A stretch of 64,000 nucleotides of DNA, taken from NCBI RefSeq assembly GCF_002285415.1, contig NZ_NSBU01000007.1, positions 250,501-314,500 on the forward strand, read 5' to 3'. Within the stretch, counting starts at the first letter, position 1; every line of letters starts with the position of its first letter. Below the pieces are notes generated by a model that had not been told where the DNA came from, did not search any database, and worked only from the letters and a program-made list of their open reading frames with translations. The stretch comes from Actibacterium pelagium. Its GTDB lineage: Bacteria; Pseudomonadota; Alphaproteobacteria; Rhodobacterales; Rhodobacteraceae. The position numbers and the translations under genes are program-made. This document shows positions 27,537 to 34,938 of the stretch, piece after piece.

Positions 27537-27950
27537 TCACTCCTCCGTGCAATTGCGCAGGCCGCCCAGAAACCCATGCCAGCCTTTGTCTAGCGCAAGG
27601 ACAAGGCCGAAGCCTTCGGCATCTGTGGGCAGGCCGCTGTGGACCAAAGACAGACGGGTGCCGCCCGGGGCGTCGCTTAGGGTCCACTCTACGGTCGACA
27701 TCACACCGTTGGCCGGACCGACGGTGAAAGACCAGCGCATGTAATCGTGCGGTACCATTTCCTCGACAGTGCCCCAGCACATGCGGTCGCCGTCTTTCTG
27801 GCTGCGCAGAGTGTAATCCTGACCCGGGGCCATATCGGCGTCCGCAGGGTGAAACCATTTGTTCAGCAAATCAGCTTTGGTGAGATAATCCCAAGCGTGC
27901 TGTTTAGAGACAGGCAGGAAAACGGATTTTCGAATGGTCGTGTCGGTCAT
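27537..27950 (-). CDS. SRPBCC/AHSA1-like domain protein (first in operon)
   Basis: A 137-aa SRPBCC protein with the AHSA1-like pattern DLLNKWFHPADADMAPGQDY, VPHDYMRWSFTV and GGTRLSLVHSGLP, ending with a long C-terminal helix. The start codon ATG 27950 overlaps the ArsR gene stop as ATGA, showing translational coupling. Proteins of this type are frequently annotated as polyketide-cyclase or ATPase-activator-like but act as small-molecule binders. The ligand is probably linked to the signal sensed by the ArsR-type regulator. Confidence 0.82.
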   Translation of the reverse strand: MTDTTIRKSVFLPVSKQHAWDYLTKADLLNKWFHPADADMAPGQDYTLRSQKDGDRMCWGTVEEMVPHDYMRWSFTVGPANGVMSTVEWTLSDAPGGTRLSLVHSGLPTDAEGFGLVLALDKGWHGFLGGLRNCTEE

Positions 27951-28267
27951 TGGAGGTCCTTTTCAATAGCGTCTTTCAATGCGGACAGGCGGTCATCCCA
28001 GAACTGGTCAAAATGGCTGAGCCAGTCGAAGACAGGGGCAAATCCATCAGGGTTCAGGTGATTGATCCGCTCGCGCCCCCGGGCCTCGACCCGGATCAGA
28101 TCGCCTGTTTCAAGGATGGTCAGGTGTTTCTTCACCGCCGCGCGTGTCATGTCGAAATGGGTCGAGACCTCTGCGATGGTCATATCGTCTTGGCTGAGCA
28201 GCTTCAGGATCTCGCGCCGGGTTGGGTCGGCGAGGGCTTTGAAGCTGTCTTGAACTTGTGGGGTCAT
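27947..28267 (-). CDS. ArsR-family winged-helix transcriptional regulator
   Basis: A 106-aa regulator: SFKALADPTRREILKLLSQ (helix 1-2) and the recognition helix region VSTHFDMTRAAVKKHLTIL are hallmark ArsR segments. No CxC metal motif is present, so it likely does not sense arsenic-type metals; this subgroup commonly precedes SRPBCC genes. ATG 28267 with AAAGGTGG upstream is chosen over a start at 28300. It heads a three-gene operon and probably represses it. The upstream 28268-28330 is AT-rich and is the likely operator. Confidence 0.88.
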   Translation of the reverse strand: MTPQVQDSFKALADPTRREILKLLSQDDMTIAEVSTHFDMTRAAVKKHLTILETGDLIRVEARGRERINHLNPDGFAPVFDWLSHFDQFWDDRLSALKDAIEKDLQ

Positions 28268-28379
28268 ATGGCCACCTTTCGCGATACCAATCAGTATCAT
28301 TTAAATATGAAACCTTATGGTATTATGTCAACAGGTTTTGCCGCTTGCGTTTTGTTCACGTATTGTTCATGTTTGGGGG

Positions 28380-28823
28380 ATGGATGACCTTCTTCAACCT
28401 GGACAACTTCTGGCCCGTGGAGTCTGCCGCCACCTACGCTCGCATGACTTTGTCTGTGTTGAGGAACTGGTGCCGACCTCTGGCCTGCGCGTGGACGTGA
28501 TGGCGCTTGGCCCGAAGGGGGAGGTCTGGGTGATCGAATGCAAATCCAGTCGTGCTGACTACATGTCCGATAGTAAGTGGCAGGGCTATCTGGAGTGGTG
28601 TGATCGGTTCTTCTGGGCCGTGGATTCAGAGTTCCCGGTAGAGCTTTTGCCAGATGACACCGGTCTGATCCTGGCCGACCCCTATGACGCCGAAATCCAG
28701 CGCATGGGGCCAGAGGGTAAGCTTGCGCCAGCGCGTCGCAAGGTCATGACGATGAAATTCGCCCGGCATGCGGCAACACGCCTGCAGTCGCTGCGTGACC
28801 CGAAGCTAACCGGCCTGATCTGA
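28380..28823 (+). CDS. mmcB: MmcB-like putative DNA-repair nuclease
   Basis: A 147-aa protein of the MmcB family, restricted largely to alphaproteobacteria and linked to the SOS and mitomycin C response in Caulobacter. A PD-(D/E)xK-type core is visible: LRVDVMALGPKGEVWVIECK places Asp and Glu-x-Lys, followed by SSRADYMSDSKWQGYLEWCD. ATG 28380 is used because the longer frame from 28317 has a non-conserved leader; GGGGGG lies upstream. The 3' end overlaps the convergent phosphatidyltransferase gene by 18 bases. No SOS box could be confirmed upstream. Confidence 0.85.
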   Translation: MDDLLQPGQLLARGVCRHLRSHDFVCVEELVPTSGLRVDVMALGPKGEVWVIECKSSRADYMSDSKWQGYLEWCDRFFWAVDSEFPVELLPDDTGLILADPYDAEIQRMGPEGKLAPARRKVMTMKFARHAATRLQSLRDPKLTGLI

Positions 28824-29429
28824 ACCTTCGAACACCCGCCGCGCCAGCAAAACGCGGGACGCAGCCGTGACAAAGCACAGGCTTCCGAAAATCCAGCTGA
28901 GCAGGGGGAAGAGGTCTGGCCAGACACATAGCGCGACGAAAAACGCTATGGTTTCCGTGCCTTCCAGAAGACCCCCGGTGAAGTACAGCGATTTGATCCC
29001 GCGCGCCTGGGTGACCATCTTGGCCTTTTCAGCAAGGATTGCGTAGCCAAGGAAGCTTGCTCCGTTGGTGTAGAAGCTGGCCAATAGAAAGGCCCCTGCG
29101 GCCCCGTTCACGGACGGATCCATCCAAACGAACCCCATCGGAATCGCGCCGTAAAAGATGAAATCGCAGGTGATATCCAGATAGCCGCCAAAGTCGGTCT
29201 TCTGCGTGGCACGGGCGACAGCGCCATCTAGCCCATCGGCTATTCGGCTTAGGGCGAGGGGCAGCAAGGCAAGCAAAGGCGCGCCCAACGCGATAATTCC
29301 GGCAGCCAGCAATCCAAAGGCCAAGCCGATCAGCGTGACTGTATCAGCGGTGATTCCCCGCCGCGCCGCGATTTGACCCAACCGGTTTAGCGGTGGGTCG
29401 ATCAGTTTGCGCATGGCAGCGTCTAGCAT
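28806..29429 (-). CDS. CDP-alcohol phosphatidyltransferase family membrane protein
   Basis: A 207-aa integral membrane enzyme with the family motif DGLDGAVARATQKTDFGGYLD interrupted as expected: D-G-x2-A-R-x8-G-x3-D with the catalytic Asp following. About five to six hydrophobic helices are present. Family members transfer a phospho-alcohol from CDP-diacylglycerol, making phosphatidylglycerol phosphate, phosphatidylserine or similar lipids; substrate cannot be assigned here. It is transcribed leftward, just downstream of tRNA-His, and overlaps mmcB at its 3' end. Confidence 0.85.
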   Translation of the reverse strand: MLDAAMRKLIDPPLNRLGQIAARRGITADTVTLIGLAFGLLAAGIIALGAPLLALLPLALSRIADGLDGAVARATQKTDFGGYLDITCDFIFYGAIPMGFVWMDPSVNGAAGAFLLASFYTNGASFLGYAILAEKAKMVTQARGIKSLYFTGGLLEGTETIAFFVALCVWPDLFPLLSWIFGSLCFVTAASRVLLARRVFEGSDQAG

Positions 29430-29519
29430 GGTGGGCTCCTATCGGTCCGCTCATCTTTGCGAAAAGATGGGCGCACGCAAGCGGGCTCACGCAAATGTTT
29501 GAAACTGCAAAGAAAGAGA

Positions 29520-29596
29520 TGGTACCACCTCCCCGGCTCGAACGGGGGACCTCCTGATCCACAATCAGGCGCTCTAACCAACTGAGCTAAGGCGGC
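29520..29596 (-). tRNA. tRNA-His (GUG)
   Basis: A complete 77-nt cloverleaf on the minus strand. The acceptor is GCCGCCT/AGGTGGT, the D arm AGCTCAGTTGGTTAGAGC, the anticodon loop TTGTGGA with GUG, the T arm CCCCGTTCGAGCCGGGG, and CCA is encoded at 29520-29522. Position -1 is T and the discriminator is A73, so the extra 5' G found in nearly all His tRNAs is not encoded. This is the known derived state of a clade of alphaproteobacteria that includes Rhodobacterales. Confidence 0.95.
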
Positions 29597-29756
29597 ACTG
29601 GGGGGTGATTTACGCCCGCCGCGCGGGGAATGCAAGTCCTTGTCGGGGAAATTTGGTCATCAGTTTATTGCATTTCCAGAAGCCCGAATGACGCCATGGA
29701 CTTGCGCCAAGCGCCTGAAAACGTTAGCCGGGGTGAAGATCAAAAGGAATGACGTG

Positions 29757-29945
29757 ATGAGCATCAACAAGGAAAGCGAAATCGCCGCCAACCTGCAAAT
29801 CGGCCCGACCGACATGGGCATGGTGCGAATCTATATCGAAGCCGAGGGTATCGACCTGCCGATGGATTTTGATCCGGAAGAGGCAGAAGAGATTGCCGAG
29901 GAAATCCGGGCCGCTGCCAACCGTGCACGGTCGATGAAAAAGTAG
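29757..29945 (+). CDS. Small conserved acidic protein (DUF6324-like)
   Basis: A 62-aa acidic protein, MSINKESEIAANLQIGPTDM at the start, with a central DFDPEEAEEIAEEIRAA helix. It resembles a small Rhodobacteraceae-specific family that I know as DUF6324; this assignment is from memory. AAAAGGA lies 9 bases upstream of ATG 29757; the longer frame beginning 29640 overlaps no conserved sequence. Function unknown, probably cytosolic. Confidence 0.7.
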   Translation: MSINKESEIAANLQIGPTDMGMVRIYIEAEGIDLPMDFDPEEAEEIAEEIRAAANRARSMKK

Positions 29946-29948
29946 GGC

Positions 29949-30263
29949 CTATTCAGTCGTAACCTGAATTTCCTGCCGCAGGGTTTCGCCGGTTTCATCA
30001 TAGATGAAAATGCGGTTGTCGTCGGTGACAACTGCGATCCAATCGGTGCTGCGTGTAAAGGCCGTGGCGGTCGTGCCTTGGGGCAGGGTGATCGTATCGG
30101 GCAGGGACATCGTTACGGGCCGTTGCAAGCGCATCACAAGCAGGGCGATAATCAGCGCAACGCCCGCAATCATTATGACGGTCAGAACCGTCACCAGAAT
30201 ACGCAAAAACCTGAGGTTCGCCGGTTCCTCGACCTCGATCGGAGCATTGTCCATGTCAGCCAT
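29949..30263 (-). CDS. Single-pass membrane protein (DUF6476-like)
   Basis: A 104-aa protein with a short acidic N-terminus, the motif PANLRFLRILVTVLTVIMI leading into one transmembrane helix, and a periplasmic-side beta-rich tail TDWIAVVTDDNRIFIYDETG. It looks like a small alphaproteobacterial family (DUF6476, from memory). Start choice is ATG 30263, with GAGAGG 6 bases upstream; ATG 30254 is the alternative. Its 5' end overlaps the divergent pseudouridine synthase by 11 bases, so each ribosome site lies in the other gene. Convergent with the small acidic gene by 3 bases. Confidence 0.7.
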   Translation of the reverse strand: MADMDNAPIEVEEPANLRFLRILVTVLTVIMIAGVALIIALLVMRLQRPVTMSLPDTITLPQGTTATAFTRSTDWIAVVTDDNRIFIYDETGETLRQEIQVTTE

Positions 30264-31281
30264 CCGCAGCCTCTCTGTCGTAATCGCGGAAAACCCGCCA
30301 CCCCGTCTTGATAAGGCTTTGGCGCGGGACGTGCCAGAGGAAGAAGGCCTGTCGCGGTCGCGTTTGGCGAAACTGATTGCCGAAGGCGGTGTTGCGCGGG
30401 CAGGGGAGGTGCTGGACAACCCACGGACCAAAGTCGCCGAAGGGGATGTGCTGGAGCTGACCTTTACCGAAGCCCAAGACGTTGAAACACGTCCTGAGGA
30501 CATTCCGCTGGACGTGGTTTTCGAAGACGACGCCCTGATCGTCATTAACAAACCGGTGGGCATGGTGGTTCACCCCGCGCCGGGGAGCCCGGGCGGCACA
30601 CTCGTAAACGCATTGCTGCACCATTGCGGCGACAGCTTGTCCGGCATTGGCGGCGAAAAGCGCCCTGGCATCGTGCACCGGATCGACAAGGACACCAGCG
30701 GCCTACTGGTCGTGGCCAAAAGCGACAAGGCGCATGTTGGTCTGGCTGCGCAGTTTGAAAAGCACACGGTGGAACGGCACTATAGAGCGGCGGTTTATGG
30801 CGCCCCAGACGCGGGTGACCCGCGCCTTCGGGGCCTGCGAGGCGTCAGTTTCGACGGCAGCAATATTCTTAAAATCACCACGCAGCTGGCCCGGCACAAA
30901 CATGACCGCCAGAAACAGGCTGTTCTGTTTCAGGGTGGGCGCCACGCAGTCACCCGCGCACGGATCGAAGAGGCTTTTGGGACACCCCCGGTTGCCTCGT
31001 TGGTCGATTGCTGGCTGGAAACTGGCCGGACCCATCAAATTCGTGTGCACATGGCTTATGCTGGGTTTGGCTTGATCGGGGACCAGACCTATGGCGGGAA
31101 GCGAAAAGTTTCAGAAAAGGCGCTTTCGCCGGATGCGCTGAATGCCATCCGAAACTTCCCAAGGCAGGCTTTGCATGCTGCAACTTTGGGCTTTATCCAC
31201 CCTATAACAAAAGAAAAAATGTCTTTTGAGGCGCCTTTGCCTGACGATATGTCACAGCTTATTTCGACTTTGCGACACTGA
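30253..31281 (+). CDS. RluA-family ribosomal large subunit pseudouridine synthase (RluD-like)
   Basis: A 342-aa enzyme: an N-terminal S4 RNA-binding domain (residues 15-75), then the RluA catalytic domain with GIVHRIDKDTSGLLVVAK, in which Asp145 is the catalytic Asp. The family isomerises uridines in 23S rRNA; RluD modifies helix 69. The domain order fits RluD or RluC. ATG 30253 has GGAG 9 bases upstream; the frame extends back to 30004 but that part lies antisense to the divergent membrane-protein gene and is not conserved sequence. rpoH follows downstream, a neighbourhood common in Rhodobacteraceae. Confidence 0.92.
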   Translation: MSAIRSLSVVIAENPPPRLDKALARDVPEEEGLSRSRLAKLIAEGGVARAGEVLDNPRTKVAEGDVLELTFTEAQDVETRPEDIPLDVVFEDDALIVINKPVGMVVHPAPGSPGGTLVNALLHHCGDSLSGIGGEKRPGIVHRIDKDTSGLLVVAKSDKAHVGLAAQFEKHTVERHYRAAVYGAPDAGDPRLRGLRGVSFDGSNILKITTQLARHKHDRQKQAVLFQGGRHAVTRARIEEAFGTPPVASLVDCWLETGRTHQIRVHMAYAGFGLIGDQTYGGKRKVSEKALSPDALNAIRNFPRQALHAATLGFIHPITKEKMSFEAPLPDDMSQLISTLRH

Positions 31282-31372
31282 AACATTCCGCACATCGGTG
31301 TGACGTCATCTTCTCGTGATTGGTGAGAAAGCATAGATGCGTTCATAGTGTTGACAGGTTCGCGACGGAAAT

Positions 31373-31400
31373 CTTGAACAGATACGTTAAGTACCTAGAT
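31373..31400 (+). promoter_or_regulatory. Candidate sigma-32-type promoter for rpoH
   Basis: CTTGAAC (31373-31379), a 14-base spacer, then CCTAGAT (31394-31400). This is close to the heat-shock consensus CTTGAA with a CCCATNT box at the same spacing. It would start transcription near 31407, 24 bases before the rpoH ATG. A TTGACA at 31351-31356 could serve a housekeeping promoter but I see no good -10 for it. Confidence 0.5.
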
Positions 31401-31430
31401 GCAATTGGTATCGCAAACAGAGGGACCCAT

Positions 31431-32327
31431 ATGAGTAACTATGCAAATCTTCCTGCCCCCAGCCCCGAACAGGGTCTGAACCGCTATATGCAGGAGATCC
31501 GCAAGTTCCCCCTGCTGGAGCCTGAAGAGGAATACATGCTGGCAAAAGCCTGGGTGGAACGTGAGGATTCGGAAGCGGCGCACAAGATGGTAACATCTCA
31601 CCTGCGTCTGGCGGCCAAGATCGCCATGGGCTATCGCGGTTATGGATTGCCCCAAGCCGAAGTGATCTCCGAAGCGAACGTGGGCCTGATGCAGGCCGTG
31701 AAGCGGTTTGACCCTGAAAAGGGCTTCCGTCTGGCGACCTATGCCATGTGGTGGATCCGCGCCTCGATTCAGGAATATATCCTGCGCTCGTGGTCGCTGG
31801 TGAAGCTGGGTACGACCTCGGCTCAGAAAAAACTGTTCTTCAACCTGCGCAAGGCCAAGGCGCGTATCGGCGCGTTGGAAGATGGTGATCTGCGTCCGGA
31901 GCACGTTGAAAAGATCGCGAATGATCTGAACGTGTCCGAGCAAGAAGTCATCAATATGAACCGCCGTCTGTCGGGTGGTGATGCCTCGTTGAACGCGACC
32001 ATCGGGTCGGACGAGGACGGCGCCAGCCAGTGGCAGGATTGGCTTGAAGATGAAGACGCCAACCAGGCCGAGGCCTATGCCGAGAAGGACGAGTTGGAAA
32101 CCCGTCGTGAATTACTGGCCGACGCTATGGAAGTGCTGAACGACCGCGAGAAGGATATCCTTCTGAAGCGACGTCTGCAGGACCAGCCTCTGACGCTGGA
32201 AGAACTGTCGGGTGAATACGGCGTCAGCCGCGAGCGGATTCGCCAGATCGAGGTTCGGGCGTTCGAGAAGCTACAGAAACGCATGCAGAACCTTGCCCGC
32301 GAAAAAGGCATGCTTGCAACGGTTTGA
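31431..32327 (+). CDS. rpoH: RNA polymerase sigma-32 factor RpoH
   Basis: A 298-aa heat-shock sigma factor. Region 2 contains LATYAMWWIRASIQEYILRS; the RpoH box reads QKKLFFNLRKAK, the signature that separates RpoH from other sigma factors; region 4.2 ends YGVSRERIRQIEVRAFEKLQ. ATG 31431 has AGAGGG upstream and the family N-terminus MSNYANLPAPSPEQGLNRYM. By sequence it is the RpoHI type of Rhodobacteraceae. A candidate sigma-32 promoter just upstream suggests autoregulation. A terminator follows at 32346. Confidence 0.96.
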   Translation: MSNYANLPAPSPEQGLNRYMQEIRKFPLLEPEEEYMLAKAWVEREDSEAAHKMVTSHLRLAAKIAMGYRGYGLPQAEVISEANVGLMQAVKRFDPEKGFRLATYAMWWIRASIQEYILRSWSLVKLGTTSAQKKLFFNLRKAKARIGALEDGDLRPEHVEKIANDLNVSEQEVINMNRRLSGGDASLNATIGSDEDGASQWQDWLEDEDANQAEAYAEKDELETRRELLADAMEVLNDREKDILLKRRLQDQPLTLEELSGEYGVSRERIRQIEVRAFEKLQKRMQNLAREKGMLATV

Positions 32328-32345
32328 TCCGATACGATTAATGGA

Positions 32346-32374
32346 AACGCCCGCCAGACGCGGGCGTTTTTTGT
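32346..32374 (+). terminator. Rho-independent terminator after rpoH
   Basis: A 9-bp stem AACGCCCGC/GCGGGCGTT (32346-32354 and 32360-32368) with a 5-base loop, followed by TTTTGTTTT, 18 bases past the rpoH stop. Confidence 0.9.
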
Positions 32375-32402
32375 TTTAGGCGACAGGCGGGGGGACAGAC
32401 AC

Positions 32403-33068
32403 TTGCGACAACGCGACCTGCTACTGACGGTGTCGTTAAGCTTGCTTGCGGTTCTGGTTTTGCCCTTTGTGCTGCGCGCGTTTTTCTTTGGCTATAGTGG
32501 ATTAAGCCAAGATCTGAGCACAGAGACATACCTGTTTACCGCCGGTGCGCCGTTTTCTAATGGGGCGATATTTATCCATATGGTTTCAGGCGCTTTGCTG
32601 ACAGTGCTGGCGCCACTTCAGTTGTTGCTCGGGCTGCGTCGCTTATGGCCAAAGGTTCACCGTGTGGCAGGCTATCTGATCTTCGGTCTCGCGATTTTGA
32701 CTGGCTTCGCGGGCCTTACGTTTATCTTTCTACGAGGAACGATTGGCGGAACGATAATGGACGTTGGCTTCGCCCTCTACGGCGTTTGCCTGCTGGTTTG
32801 TGCCTTTCAAACTGTGCGCTATGCTCGGAAAGGTTCATTCGAAATTCATCGCCAATGGGCGCTGCGTACCTTCGTGCTTGCTGTCGGATCGTGGCTCTAC
32901 CGGGTGCATTACACGGTTTGGTATATTTTGACTGGTGGAGTTTGGAGCCTGCCGGACTTTTCGGGCACCTTTGACAGGGTTCAGGTGTTCGCTTTCTACC
33001 TTCCTTACCTTCTTCTTCTTGAGGTGTGGTTCAGGACGCAAAGACGCAGATCTGCGCTTGAATGTTGA
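32403..33068 (+). CDS. DUF2306 family membrane protein
   Basis: A 221-aa protein with about six to seven hydrophobic helices. HMVSGALLTVLAPLQLLLGL, the histidine in KVHRVAGYLIF, and the segment FEIHRQWALRTFVLAVGSWLYR fit the DUF2306 membrane family, in which conserved His residues may bind heme or metal. Function unknown. The start is TTG 32403 with GGCGGGGGGA upstream; no ATG near the N-terminus would preserve the first helix. It lies just after the rpoH terminator and is probably expressed on its own. Confidence 0.72.
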   Translation: MRQRDLLLTVSLSLLAVLVLPFVLRAFFFGYSGLSQDLSTETYLFTAGAPFSNGAIFIHMVSGALLTVLAPLQLLLGLRRLWPKVHRVAGYLIFGLAILTGFAGLTFIFLRGTIGGTIMDVGFALYGVCLLVCAFQTVRYARKGSFEIHRQWALRTFVLAVGSWLYRVHYTVWYILTGGVWSLPDFSGTFDRVQVFAFYLPYLLLLEVWFRTQRRRSALEC

Positions 33069-33115
33069 CGCTAACAGTCGATGCGTTAACCTAAGGGCAA
33101 CTCAGGAGGATACCG

Positions 33116-34087
33116 ATGACTGATCCGGTCCGTTGGGGCGTTTTGGGCGCTTCGAAATTTGCACTTCAACAGATGGCTCCAGCGATCCACGCCGCGCGCG
33201 GGGCAGAGTTTGCAGCGATTGCGACCTCTTCCGCTGACAAGGCAAAGCCGTTTCAGGACTTTTGTCCGGCTTTGCAGGTCTACGAAAGTTACGACGCGTT
33301 GTTGTCTGACCCGACCATCGACGCGGTCTACATTCCATTGCCCAACCATCTCCATGTCGAATGGACCAAGCGCGCCGCCGAGGCGGGCAAGCACGTCTTG
33401 TGTGAGAAACCGATTGCGATGGCCGCCGACGACATCGACGAGTTGATCGCCCTGCGCGACCGGACAGGTCTGCTGCTGACCGAGGCCTATATGATCGTCC
33501 ACCACCCCCAATGGCAGCGCGCCCGTCAAATGGTAGCGGACGGTGCGATTGGCAAGTTGCTGCATGTGGATGCGGTGTTCTCTTATGACAACAGCGCCGA
33601 CACAGCCAACATCCGCAATCACCCCGAAACCGGCGGTGGCGCTTTGCCGGATATCGGCGTCTACACCATCGGCTCGACGCGCTACGTGACCGGGCAAGAA
33701 CCGAAAGTCGTCAGTGCCAACATCACATGGGAAAATGAGGTTGATGTGATATCTCGTGTCGCGGCCCAGTTTCAGGGCTTCAGCTACACCTGTGTGGTGT
33801 CCATGCGTATGTTCCCGCGGCAAGAGATCACGTTCCACGGCGACGGGGGCGTGCTGAAGGTGACCGCGCCTTTCAATCCCAATGTTTATAGTCAGGCAGA
33901 ATTGCACCTGCACCAGCCCGAACTATCGGAGCGGGTAGAGCGGTTCCCGGGCGTGAACCACTATGTCCTGCAGGTCGAGAACTTCTGTAACACCGTGCGC
34001 ACCGGGGCCGAATACCCGTGGTCTTTGGAAGATGCCAAGGGGACACAAGCGGTCATTGACCGGGCTTTTGCCTCTGCTCGGCCCTGA
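33116..34087 (+). CDS. Gfo/Idh/MocA family NAD(P)-dependent oxidoreductase
   Basis: A 323-aa dehydrogenase: the N-terminal Rossmann motif is GVLGASKFALQQMAPAIHAA, the family signature CEKPIAM occurs near residue 100, and the C-terminal alpha/beta dimer domain contains GGGALPDIGVYTI. The family acts on sugars, inositols, dihydrodiols or related polyols with NAD(P). Substrate cannot be assigned because no catabolic or transport genes are adjacent. AGGAGG is upstream of ATG 33116. Confidence 0.9.
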   Translation: MTDPVRWGVLGASKFALQQMAPAIHAARGAEFAAIATSSADKAKPFQDFCPALQVYESYDALLSDPTIDAVYIPLPNHLHVEWTKRAAEAGKHVLCEKPIAMAADDIDELIALRDRTGLLLTEAYMIVHHPQWQRARQMVADGAIGKLLHVDAVFSYDNSADTANIRNHPETGGGALPDIGVYTIGSTRYVTGQEPKVVSANITWENEVDVISRVAAQFQGFSYTCVVSMRMFPRQEITFHGDGGVLKVTAPFNPNVYSQAELHLHQPELSERVERFPGVNHYVLQVENFCNTVRTGAEYPWSLEDAKGTQAVIDRAFASARP

Positions 34088-34164
34088 CCACGGCGCTTGC
34101 GCTGCATCAAAGTGTGACAAGGTTCTTTGTGGCACTCTTCCTGCATATTTTGCAGGAGGGCACC

Positions 34165-34599
34165 ATGAAAGTTGTTCAGACACTTGTTGTTGTCGCAAAT
34201 GAGAAAGAAGCTCGTTTCCTAGTGAACAGCGGGGTTGGTAAGGGGTTGGTTCAGACCGACCATCTGACCGGGGCGGAACAGCCGGGCTATGCTGACACTC
34301 CGGGGCGTTCTCAGGCGACAGGCGGCGGCGCGCGGCACGGTTTCGATCGCAGCACCGACGAACGCACCCAACGGCGGGATCATTTTGTCGATGAAATCTT
34401 GGACAAAACCAAGGAAATCTGGGCCAAAAACGGATATGATCGTTTGATCCTATCAGCTCCGTCAAAGACATTAGGGGCGTTGCGTGGCAAGCTTGATGGG
34501 CCATTGGCAGAAGCGTTGACCGCTGAACTAAGCAAAGATCTTGTTCCGATTCCTTTATCTGAACTTTCAGATCACTTTGCGACAGTCGCTGCGTTTTAA
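34165..34599 (+). CDS. Host-attachment-type protein (PF10116-like)
   Basis: A 144-aa protein with the pattern of the 'protein required for attachment to host cells' family: a first strand TLVVVANEKEARFLVN, an Arg/Asp-rich central loop STDERTQRRDHFVDEI, and LILSAPSKTLGALRGKL, ending LSKDLVPIPLSELSDHF. The fold resembles the eRF1/baeRF group. The family was named from Agrobacterium plant attachment; a general role is not established. AGGAGG is 6 bases before ATG 34165, deciding the start. The DUF4389 gene follows 21 bases downstream. Confidence 0.83.
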   Translation: MKVVQTLVVVANEKEARFLVNSGVGKGLVQTDHLTGAEQPGYADTPGRSQATGGGARHGFDRSTDERTQRRDHFVDEILDKTKEIWAKNGYDRLILSAPSKTLGALRGKLDGPLAEALTAELSKDLVPIPLSELSDHFATVAAF

Positions 34600-34620
34600 T
34601 TACAAAAAAGGAATTGGATT

Positions 34621-34935
34621 ATGACCGAGACAGAAGAACAGCCAAACCCGGATTCCCCTGAAGAGATCCTTTCAGAAGATACGCTGGAAGAGGAAGCGAA
34701 AAAGCCTTGGATACGTGGGCTGTGGATGTTGATCCTTGCCGCCTTGTTCGCCTTGGCAGAGGCGGTCTTGTTTGTCTGCGCCATTCTTCAGTTCGGTTGG
34801 TATGTCTTTGGAAAAGGACCGAACAAAAACATCGCGGATCTTGGCGAAAGAATTGGGCAGTGGCTGCGCGCCACCGCCCGTTATCAAACCGGGGCCACCG
34901 AAGATCGTCCATGGCCTTGGTCAGAGGCGGAATAG
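34621..34935 (+). CDS. DUF4389 domain membrane protein
   Basis: A 104-aa protein with an acidic N-terminal 30 residues, one or two hydrophobic helices (GLWMLILAALFALAEAVLFV and the following segment), then GKGPNKNIADLGERIGQWLR, the region typical of DUF4389. Function unknown. AAAAAGGA precedes ATG 34621. It is 21 bases after the host-attachment-type gene, so the two are likely an operon. It converges on pepF. Confidence 0.78.
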   Translation: MTETEEQPNPDSPEEILSEDTLEEEAKKPWIRGLWMLILAALFALAEAVLFVCAILQFGWYVFGKGPNKNIADLGERIGQWLRATARYQTGATEDRPWPWSEAE

Positions 34936-34938
34936 AGG

